In this document: piece after piece, positions 17,859-26,904 of the stretch
Layout: each line of letters begins with the position of its first letter
Position numbering within the stretch: position 1 is the stretch's first letter
From: Mycobacterium sp. JS623
GTDB lineage: Bacteria; Actinomycetota; Actinomycetes; Mycobacteriales; Mycobacteriaceae
Assembly (NCBI RefSeq): GCF_000328565.1
Contig: NC_019966.1
Location: forward strand, 4,030,001 to 4,094,000
Direction of reading: 5' to 3'
Length of the DNA stretch: 64,000 nucleotides
The notes under the pieces: generated by a model
The model's input: only the letters and a program-made list of their open reading frames with translations
Database searches by the model: none
Told to the model about the DNA's origin: nothing
Made by a program: the position numbers and the translations under genes

Positions 17859-18881
17859 ATGACGAGTGCCAACACAGTGCCCACAGTCGAATTGGGTGAT
17901 GAACTGACTGTCAGTGCAATCGGTTTCGGCGCCATGGCGCTGACCCCTGTATATGGGGAGGTCGACGACACCGACTCGCTTGCCACGCTGCATCGCACGG
18001 TGGACCTGGGTGTGACCTTCATCGACACCGCCAACATCTACGGCAACGGCAACAACGAGAAGCTGATCGCCAGTTTGCTCGCCGACCGCCGCGAGGAGGT
18101 CACGCTGGCCACCAAGTTCGGCATCGAGGGCAATCCGGCGGACCGCGCCGCGGGCCGGATCGGTGTCCGGGGCGACGCCGCTTATGTCCGGCAGTGCATC
18201 GATGAAAGCCTGCAGCGGCTGCAGACCGACGTGGTCGACCTCTATTACATGCACCGCCGCGACGTGAACGTGCCGATCGAAGAGACCGTCGGTGCCATGG
18301 CCGAATTGGTGGCCGCAGGCAAGGTCCGCCATCTCGGGCTGTCCGAGGTGACGGCCGACGAACTGCGGGCGGCGTCCGCCGTGCATCCGATCGCCGCCGT
18401 GCAGAGCGAGTGGTCGATCTGGAGCCGCGACGTCGAGACCAATGTGGTGCCCGCGGCCGCCGAGCTCGGCGTCGGTTTCGTGCCGTATTCGCCGTTGGGG
18501 CGCGGGTTTTTGACCGGAACGGTCCGGTCGGCGGCCGATCTGTCGTCGCCGAACGACTTCCGCAAGACCATGCCTCGCTTCAGCGAGGGCGCCCTGGACG
18601 CCAACCTCGCGGTGGTGGAAGTCGTGAAGTCGGTGGCCGAGCAGCAAGGAGCGACACCGGCCCAGGTGGCGTTGGCCTGGCTGCGGTACCGCGCCGAGGC
18701 ACTTGGCGTTGCGTCGGTGCCGATTCCGGGCACCCGGCGGGCCGAGCGCGTCGCGGAGAATCTTGGCTCAGTGACGGTGACGCTGACGCCTGCGCAGCTC
18801 GACACGCTGGACGCTGCGGGCGCGTCGGTGTCAGGTAATCGGTTCGCCGACATGACCTTTGTTTCCGCCGGACGCGAATAG
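17859..18881 (+). CDS. Aldo/keto reductase
   Basis: 340 aa from ATG 17859 (upstream in-frame TTG at 17847 possible). Probable NADPH-dependent carbonyl reductase of the TIM-barrel family. The catalytic residues can be seen: Asp and Tyr in TFIDTANIYG, Lys in LATKFG and His in YYMHRRD; NADP contacts in PIPGTRRAERVAENLG near the C-terminus. It is convergent with the TetR gene and may be a resident or accessory gene; no substrate can be assigned. Confidence 0.85.
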   Translation: MTSANTVPTVELGDELTVSAIGFGAMALTPVYGEVDDTDSLATLHRTVDLGVTFIDTANIYGNGNNEKLIASLLADRREEVTLATKFGIEGNPADRAAGRIGVRGDAAYVRQCIDESLQRLQTDVVDLYYMHRRDVNVPIEETVGAMAELVAAGKVRHLGLSEVTADELRAASAVHPIAAVQSEWSIWSRDVETNVVPAAAELGVGFVPYSPLGRGFLTGTVRSAADLSSPNDFRKTMPRFSEGALDANLAVVEVVKSVAEQQGATPAQVALAWLRYRAEALGVASVPIPGTRRAERVAENLGSVTVTLTPAQLDTLDAAGASVSGNRFADMTFVSAGRE

Positions 18882-19649
18882 TCACTCCGGCTGCGGACGG
18901 GTGACTCGAAGCGCGATGGATGCGTCGTCGAACTGAGCCGCCTGCGCACTGATCCTGGTGATCTCGCTCGGCCGCTTCAATAGGCCACGGATGGCGATGA
19001 TGGCGACCTGTTCGCCGACCCGGATGGCCTCCTCCGCCCTATCGCCCTGATCGGTGTGCAGGCGCGTGCGCTTCTGGGCGCCCTCGTCGAAGTTCAGCAG
19101 GAGGCCAGCCGTTTCCTCGCGATCGCAATCGATGAACTTGCCCTCGGTGATCGCGGCACCGATCAAGTCGACGACCCAGTTCTTCAGTCGCTCGTAATCC
19201 GCCCAGAATTGGTGGAATTCGGTGCGCTGGTCGTGGGCGATCCGCTGGATTTCGTTGAAGTCGATCGGTGATAGGGCCAGCTGCATGGTGTCGAACCGCA
19301 GCAGCCGGTAGAGCTTGACTGCAGGCGAGCCGGAGCCGGCGCCGACCTCAGCGATGAACTTCAGCGGCGCCCGGTTGACCAATAGCGTTTCGCCCAGCAG
19401 CTGTTCTTTGTTGCGGAACCAGTAGTAGAGCGATGACTGCTGCAGGCCCGATGCTCGCGCAATGTCACTCATCGTCGTTTGGGCGTAGCCCTTTTCGGAG
19501 AACAGCTTGGTCGCCGCGCTGACAATGTCGGCGCGGGGCTTAGTTGTCCGGGTGGCGTCGCCGCCAACGGCGTTATTCCGTGGTCGTCCGATGGCGTGGA
19601 GTTTAGCCAAGCGGCGGTTGCTCACTGTGCGCACGCGCGACCGTGTCAC
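18882..19649 (-). CDS. TetR-family transcriptional regulator
   Basis: Up to 255 aa. HTH at about residues 40-85: IVSAATKLFSEKGYAQTTMS and ASGLQQSSLYYWFRNKEQLL, typical TetR. The start is uncertain: GTG at 19649 or 19625, both inside the end of the creatininase-like gene, or further in. Last gene of the Rieske-glutamine synthetase-creatininase series and a likely regulator of it; candidate operators are the TGAAAC/GTTTCA sites at 22920-23023. Ligand unknown. Confidence 0.8.
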   Translation of the reverse strand: MTRSRVRTVSNRRLAKLHAIGRPRNNAVGGDATRTTKPRADIVSAATKLFSEKGYAQTTMSDIARASGLQQSSLYYWFRNKEQLLGETLLVNRAPLKFIAEVGAGSGSPAVKLYRLLRFDTMQLALSPIDFNEIQRIAHDQRTEFHQFWADYERLKNWVVDLIGAAITEGKFIDCDREETAGLLLNFDEGAQKRTRLHTDQGDRAEEAIRVGEQVAIIAIRGLLKRPSEITRISAQAAQFDDASIALRVTRPQPE

Positions 19650-20346
19650 GCGCGGCGGTCACCACATCCCGCCACAGGTCGAGGCCCATCGACTTGGTCG
19701 CGCGCGATGGGTATCCGGTGACCCCGTTGGTGGAGACATGCTGGACTGCATATTTGAAGACGGCGCCCTCGCTGCGGTCTGGATCGTCCGCCTCGCGCAT
19801 CCTGTCGGTGTCGACGAGCTCGGGCCTCAGCACCAGCATGAGCGAGGTCTCTGCCGCGTTCGCGTGCCAGTCCACCGCATCTTCCGTCGCGCGGCGCGCG
19901 ATGTCGGGTGTCAGATCCCACCACTGCATCACACCGATACGCAGCTGCGGAAATTCGCGCCGGAACCGATCGCAGGCGATCCACAGCGAGGCCGCATTAC
20001 CGACGTGACCGTTGACGAACAACAGCCGCCGGAAACCGTTATCGACGCAGGCCTCGGCGACCAACCAGGCATTCGCAGCGGTCTCCTCCCCGGAGAACGC
20101 GACTGTACCCGCGTGCCGACTGCCGTGAAAGAAACTGGCGCCGAAGGCAAGTGGCGGCAAAACGACCGCCTTCTGCCCCGCCGCCGCGTCGGCTAGTGCC
20201 GTCGCGATGATGGTGTCGGTGCCGACCGGCAGATGCGGCCCATGCTGTTCGGTAGCGCCGACGGGTATCAGTGCCACGCAGTCCGGATCGGCGGCCAGGC
20301 GGTCGGCCAACTGCGTCGAGGTCAGTTCTTCCCACCAATGGCTCAT
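19603..20346 (-). CDS. Creatininase-family amidohydrolase
   Basis: 247 aa from ATG 20346, 2 nt after the stop of the glutamine synthetase-like gene. Family metal motifs are present: GATEQHGPHLPVGTDT (residues ~32-47), NGHVGN, and HANAAETS, where typical creatininases have NGHGGN and HAGEWETS. The family hydrolyses cyclic or linear amides and includes MftE of mycofactocin maturation; no mftA-D genes are in the window, so I favour a catabolic role. With a gamma-glutamyl ligase next door, hydrolysis of an N-substituted amide such as a gamma-glutamylamide is a plausible job. Confidence 0.78.
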   Translation of the reverse strand: MSHWWEELTSTQLADRLAADPDCVALIPVGATEQHGPHLPVGTDTIIATALADAAAGQKAVVLPPLAFGASFFHGSRHAGTVAFSGEETAANAWLVAEACVDNGFRRLLFVNGHVGNAASLWIACDRFRREFPQLRIGVMQWWDLTPDIARRATEDAVDWHANAAETSLMLVLRPELVDTDRMREADDPDRSEGAVFKYAVQHVSTNGVTGYPSRATKSMGLDLWRDVVTAARDTVARAHSEQPPLG

Positions 20347-20348
20347 GC

Positions 20349-21719
20349 TCACCAGAACCTCAAGTAGCGTTCGGTCTCCCACGCCGACACATGCGCGTTG
20401 TAACTATCCCACTCGGCGCGCTTCTCGGCGACGAACGACTCGAACATCGCGTCACCGAACACGCGTCGCACCAGCGGATCGACCTCGAGCGCATCGATGG
20501 CCTCGCCGAGTGACCTTGGCAGCCAACCGATTCCGCGCGCGACGAGGTCGGGTTCGGTGAGCCGGTAGAGATTGTCCCGGTTCGGCTCCCCGGGGTCGAG
20601 TCCCTCCCGGATTCCCTCCAGGCCGGCGGCCAGCATGAGCGCACCGCCCAGGTAGGGATTGTTTGCGCTGTCGGCCGCACGGCACTCGACACGGCCGCCG
20701 CCCCTCGGGATGCGCAGCATGTTCGTGCGGTTGTTGTCGCCGTAGCACGCGAAAACCGGCGCCCACGTCAGGCCGGACATGCTGCCCTGTTTGACCAGCC
20801 GCTTGTAGCTGTTGACCGTCGGTGCGATGACCGCGCAGATAGCATCGGCGTGGCGCAGCACCCCTGCGATGAACTGGTAGCCGAGCTGCGAGAGACCGCA
20901 GCTGCGCGGATCATCTTCGGCGGCAAAGAGGTTGGCGCCCGATGGATCTGCTAGCGACATGTTGTAGTGCGCACCGCTTCCGGTGCGGTCGGCGAACGGC
21001 TTGGGCATCCATGAGGCGAACAGGCCGTGCTTGTAGGCGATCTCACCGACCATCATCCGGAAGAACACCAACCGGTCGGCCATCGACACCACATCGGTGT
21101 AGGTGAAGTCCGTCTCGAACTGACCATTGCCGTCCTCATGGTCGAACGAGTAGACGTCCCAGCCGAGTTCGTTCATCGCGGACACGATCTCGTCGACCAC
21201 CGGGTAATTGTGCAGCATTGTTCGCAGGTCGTAGCAGGGCTTGTCGAGATTGTCGTCGGGGCTGGCGGGCCCTGGCTTGTCAGTGTCGGTGAGCAAAAAG
21301 AACTCGGTCTCGATGCCGAGGTTGAAGGTGTATCCGAGTGTCGCCGCGTCGGCGGTCACACGTTTGAGGATCTGCCTGCTGCACGCGTCGAACGGGCTTT
21401 CGCCGATCCACAGATCACCTGGGAACCAGGCGATCTCGCGATTGAACGGCATGATGATCGGGTGCTCGAGGTCAGGATGCGGAGCGACCTCGTCGTCGTT
21501 GACGTCCTGCGGCACGCCGTCCAATGCGGCGCCGGTGAACATCTCAGAGCCCAGCGCCGCCTGGGTCAGATGGCCGAGCGGCACCATCTTGCTCTTGGGC
21601 TTGCCGTGCATGTCGACGAAGCTGATCGCGGCGTACTTGACGCCCTTGGCAGCTAGCGCGTCGGCGACGTCGCGGGCGGTTGTGGCTGTGGCGTTCTGGC
21701 CGTTGAGGGTTGTCGTCAT
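20349..21719 (-). CDS. Type III glutamine synthetase-like ligase (GmaS-like)
   Basis: 456 aa, length typical of GlnA-III/GmaS. Recognisable blocks: AAISFVDMHGKPKSKMVPL near the N-terminus, GIETEFFLL (metal-binding Glu), DRTGSGAHYNMSL (the GSGxH loop; second His of the usual HxH replaced by Asn), and NNRTNMLRIPRGGGRVECRA (Arg residues for ATP/glutamate). These enzymes join glutamate to an amine; GmaS uses methylamine. The variant active-site loop and the Rieske and creatininase-like neighbours point to an amine other than ammonia. Confidence 0.8.
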   Translation of the reverse strand: MTTTLNGQNATATTARDVADALAAKGVKYAAISFVDMHGKPKSKMVPLGHLTQAALGSEMFTGAALDGVPQDVNDDEVAPHPDLEHPIIMPFNREIAWFPGDLWIGESPFDACSRQILKRVTADAATLGYTFNLGIETEFFLLTDTDKPGPASPDDNLDKPCYDLRTMLHNYPVVDEIVSAMNELGWDVYSFDHEDGNGQFETDFTYTDVVSMADRLVFFRMMVGEIAYKHGLFASWMPKPFADRTGSGAHYNMSLADPSGANLFAAEDDPRSCGLSQLGYQFIAGVLRHADAICAVIAPTVNSYKRLVKQGSMSGLTWAPVFACYGDNNRTNMLRIPRGGGRVECRAADSANNPYLGGALMLAAGLEGIREGLDPGEPNRDNLYRLTEPDLVARGIGWLPRSLGEAIDALEVDPLVRRVFGDAMFESFVAEKRAEWDSYNAHVSAWETERYLRFW

Positions 21720-21725
21720 GTGGTG

Positions 21726-22886
21726 TCATCCTGCCGATGCGAGAGTGGTGGGGTTGATGAGTCCGAGCTCGCGCCCGAGGTAGCGGTAGAACTCCCACAG
21801 CGGTCGCTCCAGGTGCGACAGCCGCCCCTTGCTCGTCACGCCGGACCGGACTGCGCGCTGGACTGCGGCGCAGACGTCAAGATCCTCGCGATGGATGTCG
21901 CAGATCAGCTTGACCAGCTCGCTGCGGCGTTCCTCGACATTGGGCGCGGCCAGCGAGGCAGGCGACATGCAGATGTCGAGCTGGAGCTCGATCTTGCCCG
22001 CGCCGAGCGGAAGTGTCTTGAGCCAGTACATATATGCCGGGCCCATCGCGATCTGTAGCAGTGGATACGCGATGAAGATCAGCGACCTGTCTTTGTGCTC
22101 CGCGGTCAGCGTGTCGGCGCCGGGCGACAGGAACGGCGGATCGGCAGGATATTCGGGCCGCTGCTGCGACCACATCGTGGTGAAGTAGTCGCCGACCTCA
22201 CCGGTGAAGCTCATGTTGGCGGGGAACCGGTCCTCCAGCGACCCGCGGTGCGGACCCATGTGGTGGTAGCACTCCATGAAGTTGTCCACCATGATCTTCC
22301 AGTCCCAGTCGCACACGCCCCAGTCGGTCTGCTCGACGGTCTGGTAGTTCTCCAGGTCGTAGGCGTCGACGATCGGGTCGAGCGCCGCGTACTGACTCGC
22401 CAACGACTCCGCCTGCCCGTCGAAATTCACCATCACGAAGCCCTTCCAGATTTCGTGGCGAAACTTCTTGAGGGGGTAGTCATTTCGATCGAATGCGGGT
22501 GACTTCTTCATCTCCGGTGCACCGGCGAGATGTCCGTCCAGGCCGAAGGACCACAGGTGGTACGGACACTGCAGCACGTTGGCCTCCCCCGCTCCGCTGC
22601 ACACTTCCATCCAGCGGTGTGTGCAGTTGCGTGACAGCACCCGAATCTCGGAGTGACGGTCACGGGTCACGACAAGCGGGGTGCCGAGGATGTCGATGCT
22701 GTAGTAGCTGCCGGGTGTGGCCACCTGCTCGACACGGCACAGCGGGAGCCAGCCCCGCTTGAAGATTCGGTCAACCTCGGCGGCGTACAGCTCGTCACTG
22801 CCGTAGGCCTCGGGGGGCAGAGTCACCGCCTTCTCGGGTGACTCGACGGCGCACGTAGCGGTAAGGCGGGAGTAGTCGAACGTCAT
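21726..22886 (-). CDS. Rieske non-heme iron oxygenase, large subunit
   Basis: 386 aa from ATG 22886 (TACCGT 6 nt upstream suggests a leaderless start; GTG at 22907 is the longer alternative). Rieske cluster C-x-H-x16-C-x2-H is complete: CTHRW ... QCPYH (residues ~95-117). Mononuclear iron site: [13 protein letters not shown] with the two His ligands. Resembles the CntA/GbcA quaternary-amine and related oxygenase group more than aromatic-ring dioxygenases, from overall shape only. No reductase gene is adjacent. First gene of the tight operon with the glutamine synthetase-like and creatininase-like genes (6- and 2-nt gaps). Confidence 0.85.
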   Translation of the reverse strand: MTFDYSRLTATCAVESPEKAVTLPPEAYGSDELYAAEVDRIFKRGWLPLCRVEQVATPGSYYSIDILGTPLVVTRDRHSEIRVLSRNCTHRWMEVCSGAGEANVLQCPYHLWSFGLDGHLAGAPEMKKSPAFDRNDYPLKKFRHEIWKGFVMVNFDGQAESLASQYAALDPIVDAYDLENYQTVEQTDWGVCDWDWKIMVDNFMECYHHMGPHRGSLEDRFPANMSFTGEVGDYFTTMWSQQRPEYPADPPFLSPGADTLTAEHKDRSLIFIAYPLLQIAMGPAYMYWLKTLPLGAGKIELQLDICMSPASLAAPNVEERRSELVKLICDIHREDLDVCAAVQRAVRSGVTSKGRLSHLERPLWEFYRYLGRELGLINPTTLASAG

Positions 22887-22919
22887 CGCCCGACGGTATG
22901 GGTGCACTGTTGCGGATCG

Positions 22920-23023
22920 GTTTCACAGTGGTAAATGACCTATTGAAACTTTCAGCTAGCCGAGGCACAGGTTTCGTAGGCTTTCAGCGCAGCACTCAAT
23001 ACTCTATTGAAACGAAGGTTTCA
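22920..23023. promoter_or_regulatory. Cluster of TGAAAC/GTTTCA operator half-sites
   Basis: Between the divergent Rieske and RNase Z genes lie GTTTCA (22920-22925), TGAAAC (22944-22949), GTTTC (22971-22975) and a perfect palindrome TGAAAC-GAAG-GTTTCA (23008-23023). The arrangement resembles TetR-family operators; the TetR encoded downstream in the Rieske operon is the obvious candidate. Sites are seen; the regulator assignment is inferred. Confidence 0.55.
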
Positions 23024-23059
23024 CTTTCTGACGTGCCCGCAAACGGTAGGAATAAGGGC

Positions 23060-23920
23060 ATGATCGAGGTGACGCTGCTCGGCACTGGTAGTCCGATTCC
23101 CGACGCCCGCCGAGCGGGACCGTCCACCCTCGTACGGGCCGGCGGGCAGACGTTCCTCGTCGACTGCGGCCGCGGTGTGCAGCAGCGATTGACCGCCGCG
23201 GGCACGGGCGCGAACGCGTTGACCGCACTGCTATTGACGCACCTGCACAGCGATCACATCGCCGATCTCGGCGACGTGCTCATCACGAGGTGGGTGAGCA
23301 CATTCGACCCCAATCCGGTGCCGTTGCCGATCATCGGGCCGCCGGGCACCGCAGAGGTGGTCGATGCGACGTTCAAGGCGTTCGGCTTCGACATCGGGTA
23401 CCGGATCGCGCATCATGCCGATCTGACCTCGCCGCCGGCGATAGAGGTGCACGAGTACACCGACGGTCCCGTGTGGGACCGCGACGGGGTGACGATCCGG
23501 GTCGCGCCGACCGATCACCGCCCGGTGGCGCCGACGATCGGATTCCGCATCGAACACGGTGACGCGTCGGTGGTGCTGGCCGGTGACACCGTGCCGTGTG
23601 ACACTCTCGACGCGCTCGCCGCAGGCGCTGGTGGGTTGGTGCACACCGTGATTCGCAAGGATCTGATCGACAAGATGCCGATGCAGCGCATCCGCGACAT
23701 CTGCGACTACCACTCGTCGGTCGAGCAGGCCGCGGCCACCGCGGCACGCGCCGGTGTCGGAATTCTGATCCTCACCCACTACGTGCCAGGAATCGAACCC
23801 GGCCAGGAGGAAGACTGGCGAGCGCTGGCCGCCACCGAGTTCGATCGTCAGATCGAGCTGGGCGACGACCTGCATCGCGTGGAGGTTCACCCCGGCGTGT
23901 GCGCCAAACCGGCCAGCTGA
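23060..23920 (+). CDS. rnz: Ribonuclease Z / metallo-beta-lactamase fold hydrolase
   Basis: 286 aa from ATG 23060 with AAGGG upstream. MBL signature [13 protein letters not shown] (HxHxDH), N-terminal [18 protein letters not shown] typical of tRNase [10 protein letters not shown] (metal Asp) and the C-terminal LTHYVP His. Lacks an obvious exosite arm longer than usual, in line with mycobacterial Rv2407. Endonucleolytic maturation of tRNA 3' ends is the family role; other MBL hydrolase roles cannot be excluded. Confidence 0.8.
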   Translation: MIEVTLLGTGSPIPDARRAGPSTLVRAGGQTFLVDCGRGVQQRLTAAGTGANALTALLLTHLHSDHIADLGDVLITRWVSTFDPNPVPLPIIGPPGTAEVVDATFKAFGFDIGYRIAHHADLTSPPAIEVHEYTDGPVWDRDGVTIRVAPTDHRPVAPTIGFRIEHGDASVVLAGDTVPCDTLDALAAGAGGLVHTVIRKDLIDKMPMQRIRDICDYHSSVEQAAATAARAGVGILILTHYVPGIEPGQEEDWRALAATEFDRQIELGDDLHRVEVHPGVCAKPAS

Positions 23921-24762
23921 TCTGCTGCGCCGGCAACGCAATTGAGGTCGGCTTCGGACAGCGGCCGCCCGCGGGCGATCACCACGACGTGTTGCACGCC
24001 GAGTTCGCCCAGCGCGTGGCATCTTTCGACCAGGTCCCCGGAACTTTCGCCGTCGCGCAGGGCCGTGGTGACGGTGCGCTCGATCTCGTCGGGTGACCTG
24101 CCGACGTCAGCGCGATGACGGTCCAGCACGGCAAGTTGCCTGCGGATCGCTTGACCGCCATCTGGTACATCGAACAGATTGCACGCGTCGCCATACTCGG
24201 CGACGAGCCGCAGGGTGCGCCGCTCGCCGGTGCCGCCGATCAGCACCGGCGGCCGCGTGACAGGTCTCGGGCTGCCGACCGGCCGGGTCAACTCCAAATA
24301 CTCACCGCGGAACGGGGTTTCGTCGCCGTGCCACATCTGGCGTGCCAGCCGTAGCAATTCGGTCATCCTGGCGAACCGCTCGGCAGTTTCGGGCATGAAC
24401 AGGCCCATCGCGCGGGCCTCGTCGACGTTGTAGCCGGCACCGAGCCCCAGCCACGCCCGGCCCTTCGACAGCACGTCCAGTGTCGTGACGGCCTTGATCA
24501 GCAAGGCGGGTGCGCGGAACGTGGCGGCGGTGACCATGGTGCCGAGGCGGATACGCGACGTGACTGCGGCCAGATACCCCAGCGACGTGTAGGCCTCCAG
24601 CATCGGCTCGTCGAGCTGGCTGGCGGGATCTGCCTGCAGCAGATGGTCGGGCACCCAGAGCGTGTCGACGGCTGTGTCGTCGAGGGCGCGGGCGAGTGTC
24701 GCGAGTCGGTCCCCGATCGAGTCGGGCCATGAGTAATTCGTCACGCTGACACTGAGTTTCAT
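23887..24762 (-). CDS. LLM-class F420-dependent oxidoreductase
   Basis: 291 aa luciferase-like monooxygenase fold (TIM barrel). Typical blocks: [42 protein letters not shown] and [20 protein letters not shown]. Mycobacterial members mostly use F420 rather than FMN. The 3' end overlaps the convergent rnz by 34 nt. ATG at 24762 overlaps the stop of the upstream membrane-protein gene (ATGA), so both are probably under MarR control. Confidence 0.83.
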   Translation of the reverse strand: MKLSVSVTNYSWPDSIGDRLATLARALDDTAVDTLWVPDHLLQADPASQLDEPMLEAYTSLGYLAAVTSRIRLGTMVTAATFRAPALLIKAVTTLDVLSKGRAWLGLGAGYNVDEARAMGLFMPETAERFARMTELLRLARQMWHGDETPFRGEYLELTRPVGSPRPVTRPPVLIGGTGERRTLRLVAEYGDACNLFDVPDGGQAIRRQLAVLDRHRADVGRSPDEIERTVTTALRDGESSGDLVERCHALGELGVQHVVVIARGRPLSEADLNCVAGAADQLAGLAHTPG

Positions 24763-25478
24763 GATCGAGCCGTCACCTCCTGCTTGTTACGCCGGCGCAG
24801 TGGCAGCATCGCGCCCGCCGCAATCAGCCAGACGAGGCCGGTAAATCGGCACACGGGCAATAGGGGCGACAGGCCCGGCCAGATCAGCACCAGCGTGGTC
24901 AGTTCGGCGAGACCGGCAACGACCAGCCCGGCCCAAGCAAGTGCTCGCGGCAGCAAGCCGACGACGAGGGCGGGCACCGCGATGCCTGCGATCAGCAGGC
25001 CGAGCGTGACCACATGCCACGGGCCTCCGGTCAGATACGTGAGGTAGTACAGCGCGCGGACCAGTGCGGCGTCGGCGGTGACCTCCGGGCGCGACAACGT
25101 CCAGACGGTCAGGCTCGACAATCCGAGCCCGGCCGACGCCAGCAGACCGCCCGCCAACGCGATCGTCGCTCCCGGTGCGGTGATGCCGAGTTGACGCAGG
25201 CGTGCGCTCGCGGTGGCCGCGTAGATGGCCAGCGGTATCGATGAGCCGAACGTCCCGACTGCCAACGCGACCGCGGCGGCGTGGTTGCCCGCGACATAGG
25301 CCTGGATTTCCGCGGCGGAGCCATACGGCAACGGCATGACACCGCCGGCGAGCGCGACACCAACCACAAGGCCGGCCAGCAGCAACGTCAGCGAGACTGC
25401 CGCGAGCATCGCCAATGGCGGACCGCCCTGCGGGGGCCGGGTCATCGCCCTATTCGTATCGGTGATTGAATCGTTCAT
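24759..25478 (-). CDS. Polytopic membrane protein, MarR-linked
   Basis: 239 aa from ATG 25478. About seven hydrophobic segments, the first at residues ~22-45 and the last at ~205-225, followed by the basic LRRRNKQEV tail. Resembles DUF4386-type integral membrane proteins in layout; no transporter motif seen. Divergent from marR, with a 21-bp palindrome spanning its start codon, and coupled to the F420-type oxidoreductase gene. Confidence 0.6.
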   Translation of the reverse strand: MNDSITDTNRAMTRPPQGGPPLAMLAAVSLTLLLAGLVVGVALAGGVMPLPYGSAAEIQAYVAGNHAAAVALAVGTFGSSIPLAIYAATASARLRQLGITAPGATIALAGGLLASAGLGLSSLTVWTLSRPEVTADAALVRALYYLTYLTGGPWHVVTLGLLIAGIAVPALVVGLLPRALAWAGLVVAGLAELTTLVLIWPGLSPLLPVCRFTGLVWLIAAGAMLPLRRRNKQEVTARS

Positions 25479-25537
25479 GGCTTGAACGATATGCCTGATA
25501 TTGAAGATCGACAAGATGATTCACTCATTCGTTCAAG
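25470..25537. promoter_or_regulatory. MarR-type operators between the membrane-protein gene and marR
   Basis: ATCGTTCA-TGGCT-TGAACGAT (25470-25490) is a perfect 8+8 inverted repeat that contains the start codon of the minus-strand gene. A further TCGTTCAAG half-site lies at 25529-25537 and pairs with CTTGAACGA at 25481-25489. The MarR encoded at 25567 is the likely ligand, giving autoregulation and control of the divergent pair. Confidence 0.6.
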
Positions 25538-25566
25538 AAATAGTTCATAACTGATACGATTTGTCG

Positions 25567-26034
25567 ATGTCAGGTGACAACGTGGCGTTCCTGCTGTCCC
25601 AACTCGGCCACCGCTCCGCCTCGGTATTCGCTGATCTGATCGCATCGATCGATCTCACGGCGCCGCATTCCGGGATCCTGCGGGCGATCGCGGCCGAACC
25701 CGGGCGTAGCCAGCAAGCGCTCAGCGGTCAGCTGGGGTTGCTGCCAAGCCGAGTCGTCGCCTATGTCGATGACTTGGAGGATCGCGGATACGTCGAACGT
25801 CGCCGCAATCCCGACGACCGGCGACTGCATGCGCTCTATCTCACGCCAGCGGGCAAGAAGGTCATGGGCAAGATCGGCGAGCTGGCCCGTCAGCACGAAA
25901 AGCTGATGACCGCCGGGCTGGACACCAAACAACGAGACATGTTGCGCGAACTGCTGTCCGTGGTGGCGGACCATCAAGGCCTGACACCGCACGTCCACCC
26001 CGGCTTCCGCAACTTGGGCCGCGGTAAGCCCTAA
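25567..26034 (+). CDS. MarR-family transcriptional regulator
   Basis: 155 aa from ATG 25567; TACGAT (25555-25560) ends 6 nt upstream, so the transcript is probably leaderless. Winged HTH: EPGRSQQALSGQLGLLPSRV (recognition region) and DDLEDRGYVERRRNPDDRRL (wing). Likely autoregulated and controlling the divergent membrane protein/oxidoreductase pair through the TTGAACGA palindromes. Confidence 0.85.
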   Translation: MSGDNVAFLLSQLGHRSASVFADLIASIDLTAPHSGILRAIAAEPGRSQQALSGQLGLLPSRVVAYVDDLEDRGYVERRRNPDDRRLHALYLTPAGKKVMGKIGELARQHEKLMTAGLDTKQRDMLRELLSVVADHQGLTPHVHPGFRNLGRGKP

Positions 26035-26064
26035 CTCGTTCGCGCGAATACGCGACAGAGGACG

Positions 26065-26904
26065 TCAAGCCAGCCGGGTGATCTCCACGACCACGTCTAG
26101 ATCCGTCGAGCCTTCTCCGGAGTAAATGCCTTTCAGCGGTGAGACATCCGCGTAGTCACGGCCAACCCCGACGCTGACGTACTGCTCGTTGATCTCTTTG
26201 TCGTTTGTGGGGTCGTAGTTCCACCAGCCGCCGGTCCACGCCTGTACCCAAGCGTGACTCTGCCCGTCGATCGTGTCACCGACCTTCGCCTTGGCCTTGG
26301 GATGCAGATAACCCGACACGTAGCGGGCGGGAATTCCCATGCCGCGCAACAGGATCAGCGTCAGATGCGCGAAGTCCTGGCAGACACCCTTACCTTCGCG
26401 GTGCGCATCCAGGCCCGACGAGTGCACACCGGTAGTGCCCGGCACGTATTCAAGTTCGCTGTGCACCCAATTCGCAGCCGCGGTGACGGCCTCCTGCGGA
26501 TCGTGATACTTGGCGATGCGCTCCCCCACCCGCTTTATCCGCTTGCTCTGCGGCGTGTAGTGCGTCGGGCTGATCACCTCATCGAACCGGTCGATCACCG
26601 CTTCGGAGTGCAGATCATCCCAACTGACGTTGTCCGTGGGAATTACGTCCCGATCCGTCTCCACCACCGAACTCGACGTGACCTCGAGTTCGGTGTGCGG
26701 AGCATGCAGGTCGAACGCAGTCACTGCGGTGCCCCAGTAGTCGACGTAGCGGTATGACCGGGTGGCGGGCACGGTTTCGACGCGATTGAGGATGACGTTC
26801 TGCCTGCCGTCTGAGCGAGGTGTCAACCGTGCTTCGTTGAACGATGCGGTGACCGGCGACTTGTAGGCATAGCCCGTCGAATGCACAACCCGCAGCCGCC
26901 ACAT
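26065..26904 (-). CDS. Transglutaminase-like cysteine peptidase-fold protein
   Basis: 279 aa from ATG 26904, overlapping the alpha-E stop (TGATG). N-terminal beta-rich domain MWRLRVVHSTGYAYKSPV, then the transglutaminase core with catalytic Cys in GKGVCQDFAHL, His in SHAWVQAW and Asp in YDPTNDKE. Third gene of the conserved permuted ATP-grasp - alpha-E - transglutaminase operon (Rv2411c-Rv2409c order). In comparative genomics this trio has been proposed to make and cleave or modify peptides or amide bonds; the substrate is unknown. Confidence 0.85.
   Translation of the reverse strand: MWRLRVVHSTGYAYKSPVTASFNEARLTPRSDGRQNVILNRVETVPATRSYRYVDYWGTAVTAFDLHAPHTELEVTSSSVVETDRDVIPTDNVSWDDLHSEAVIDRFDEVISPTHYTPQSKRIKRVGERIAKYHDPQEAVTAAANWVHSELEYVPGTTGVHSSGLDAHREGKGVCQDFAHLTLILLRGMGIPARYVSGYLHPKAKAKVGDTIDGQSHAWVQAWTGGWWNYDPTNDKEINEQYVSVGVGRDYADVSPLKGIYSGEGSTDLDVVVEITRLA

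Noticed and set aside
19603..20346. MftE mycofactocin peptidase
   Set aside because: Creatininase fold fits, but mftA, mftB, mftC and mftD are absent and the operon partners are a glutamine synthetase-like ligase and a Rieske oxygenase.
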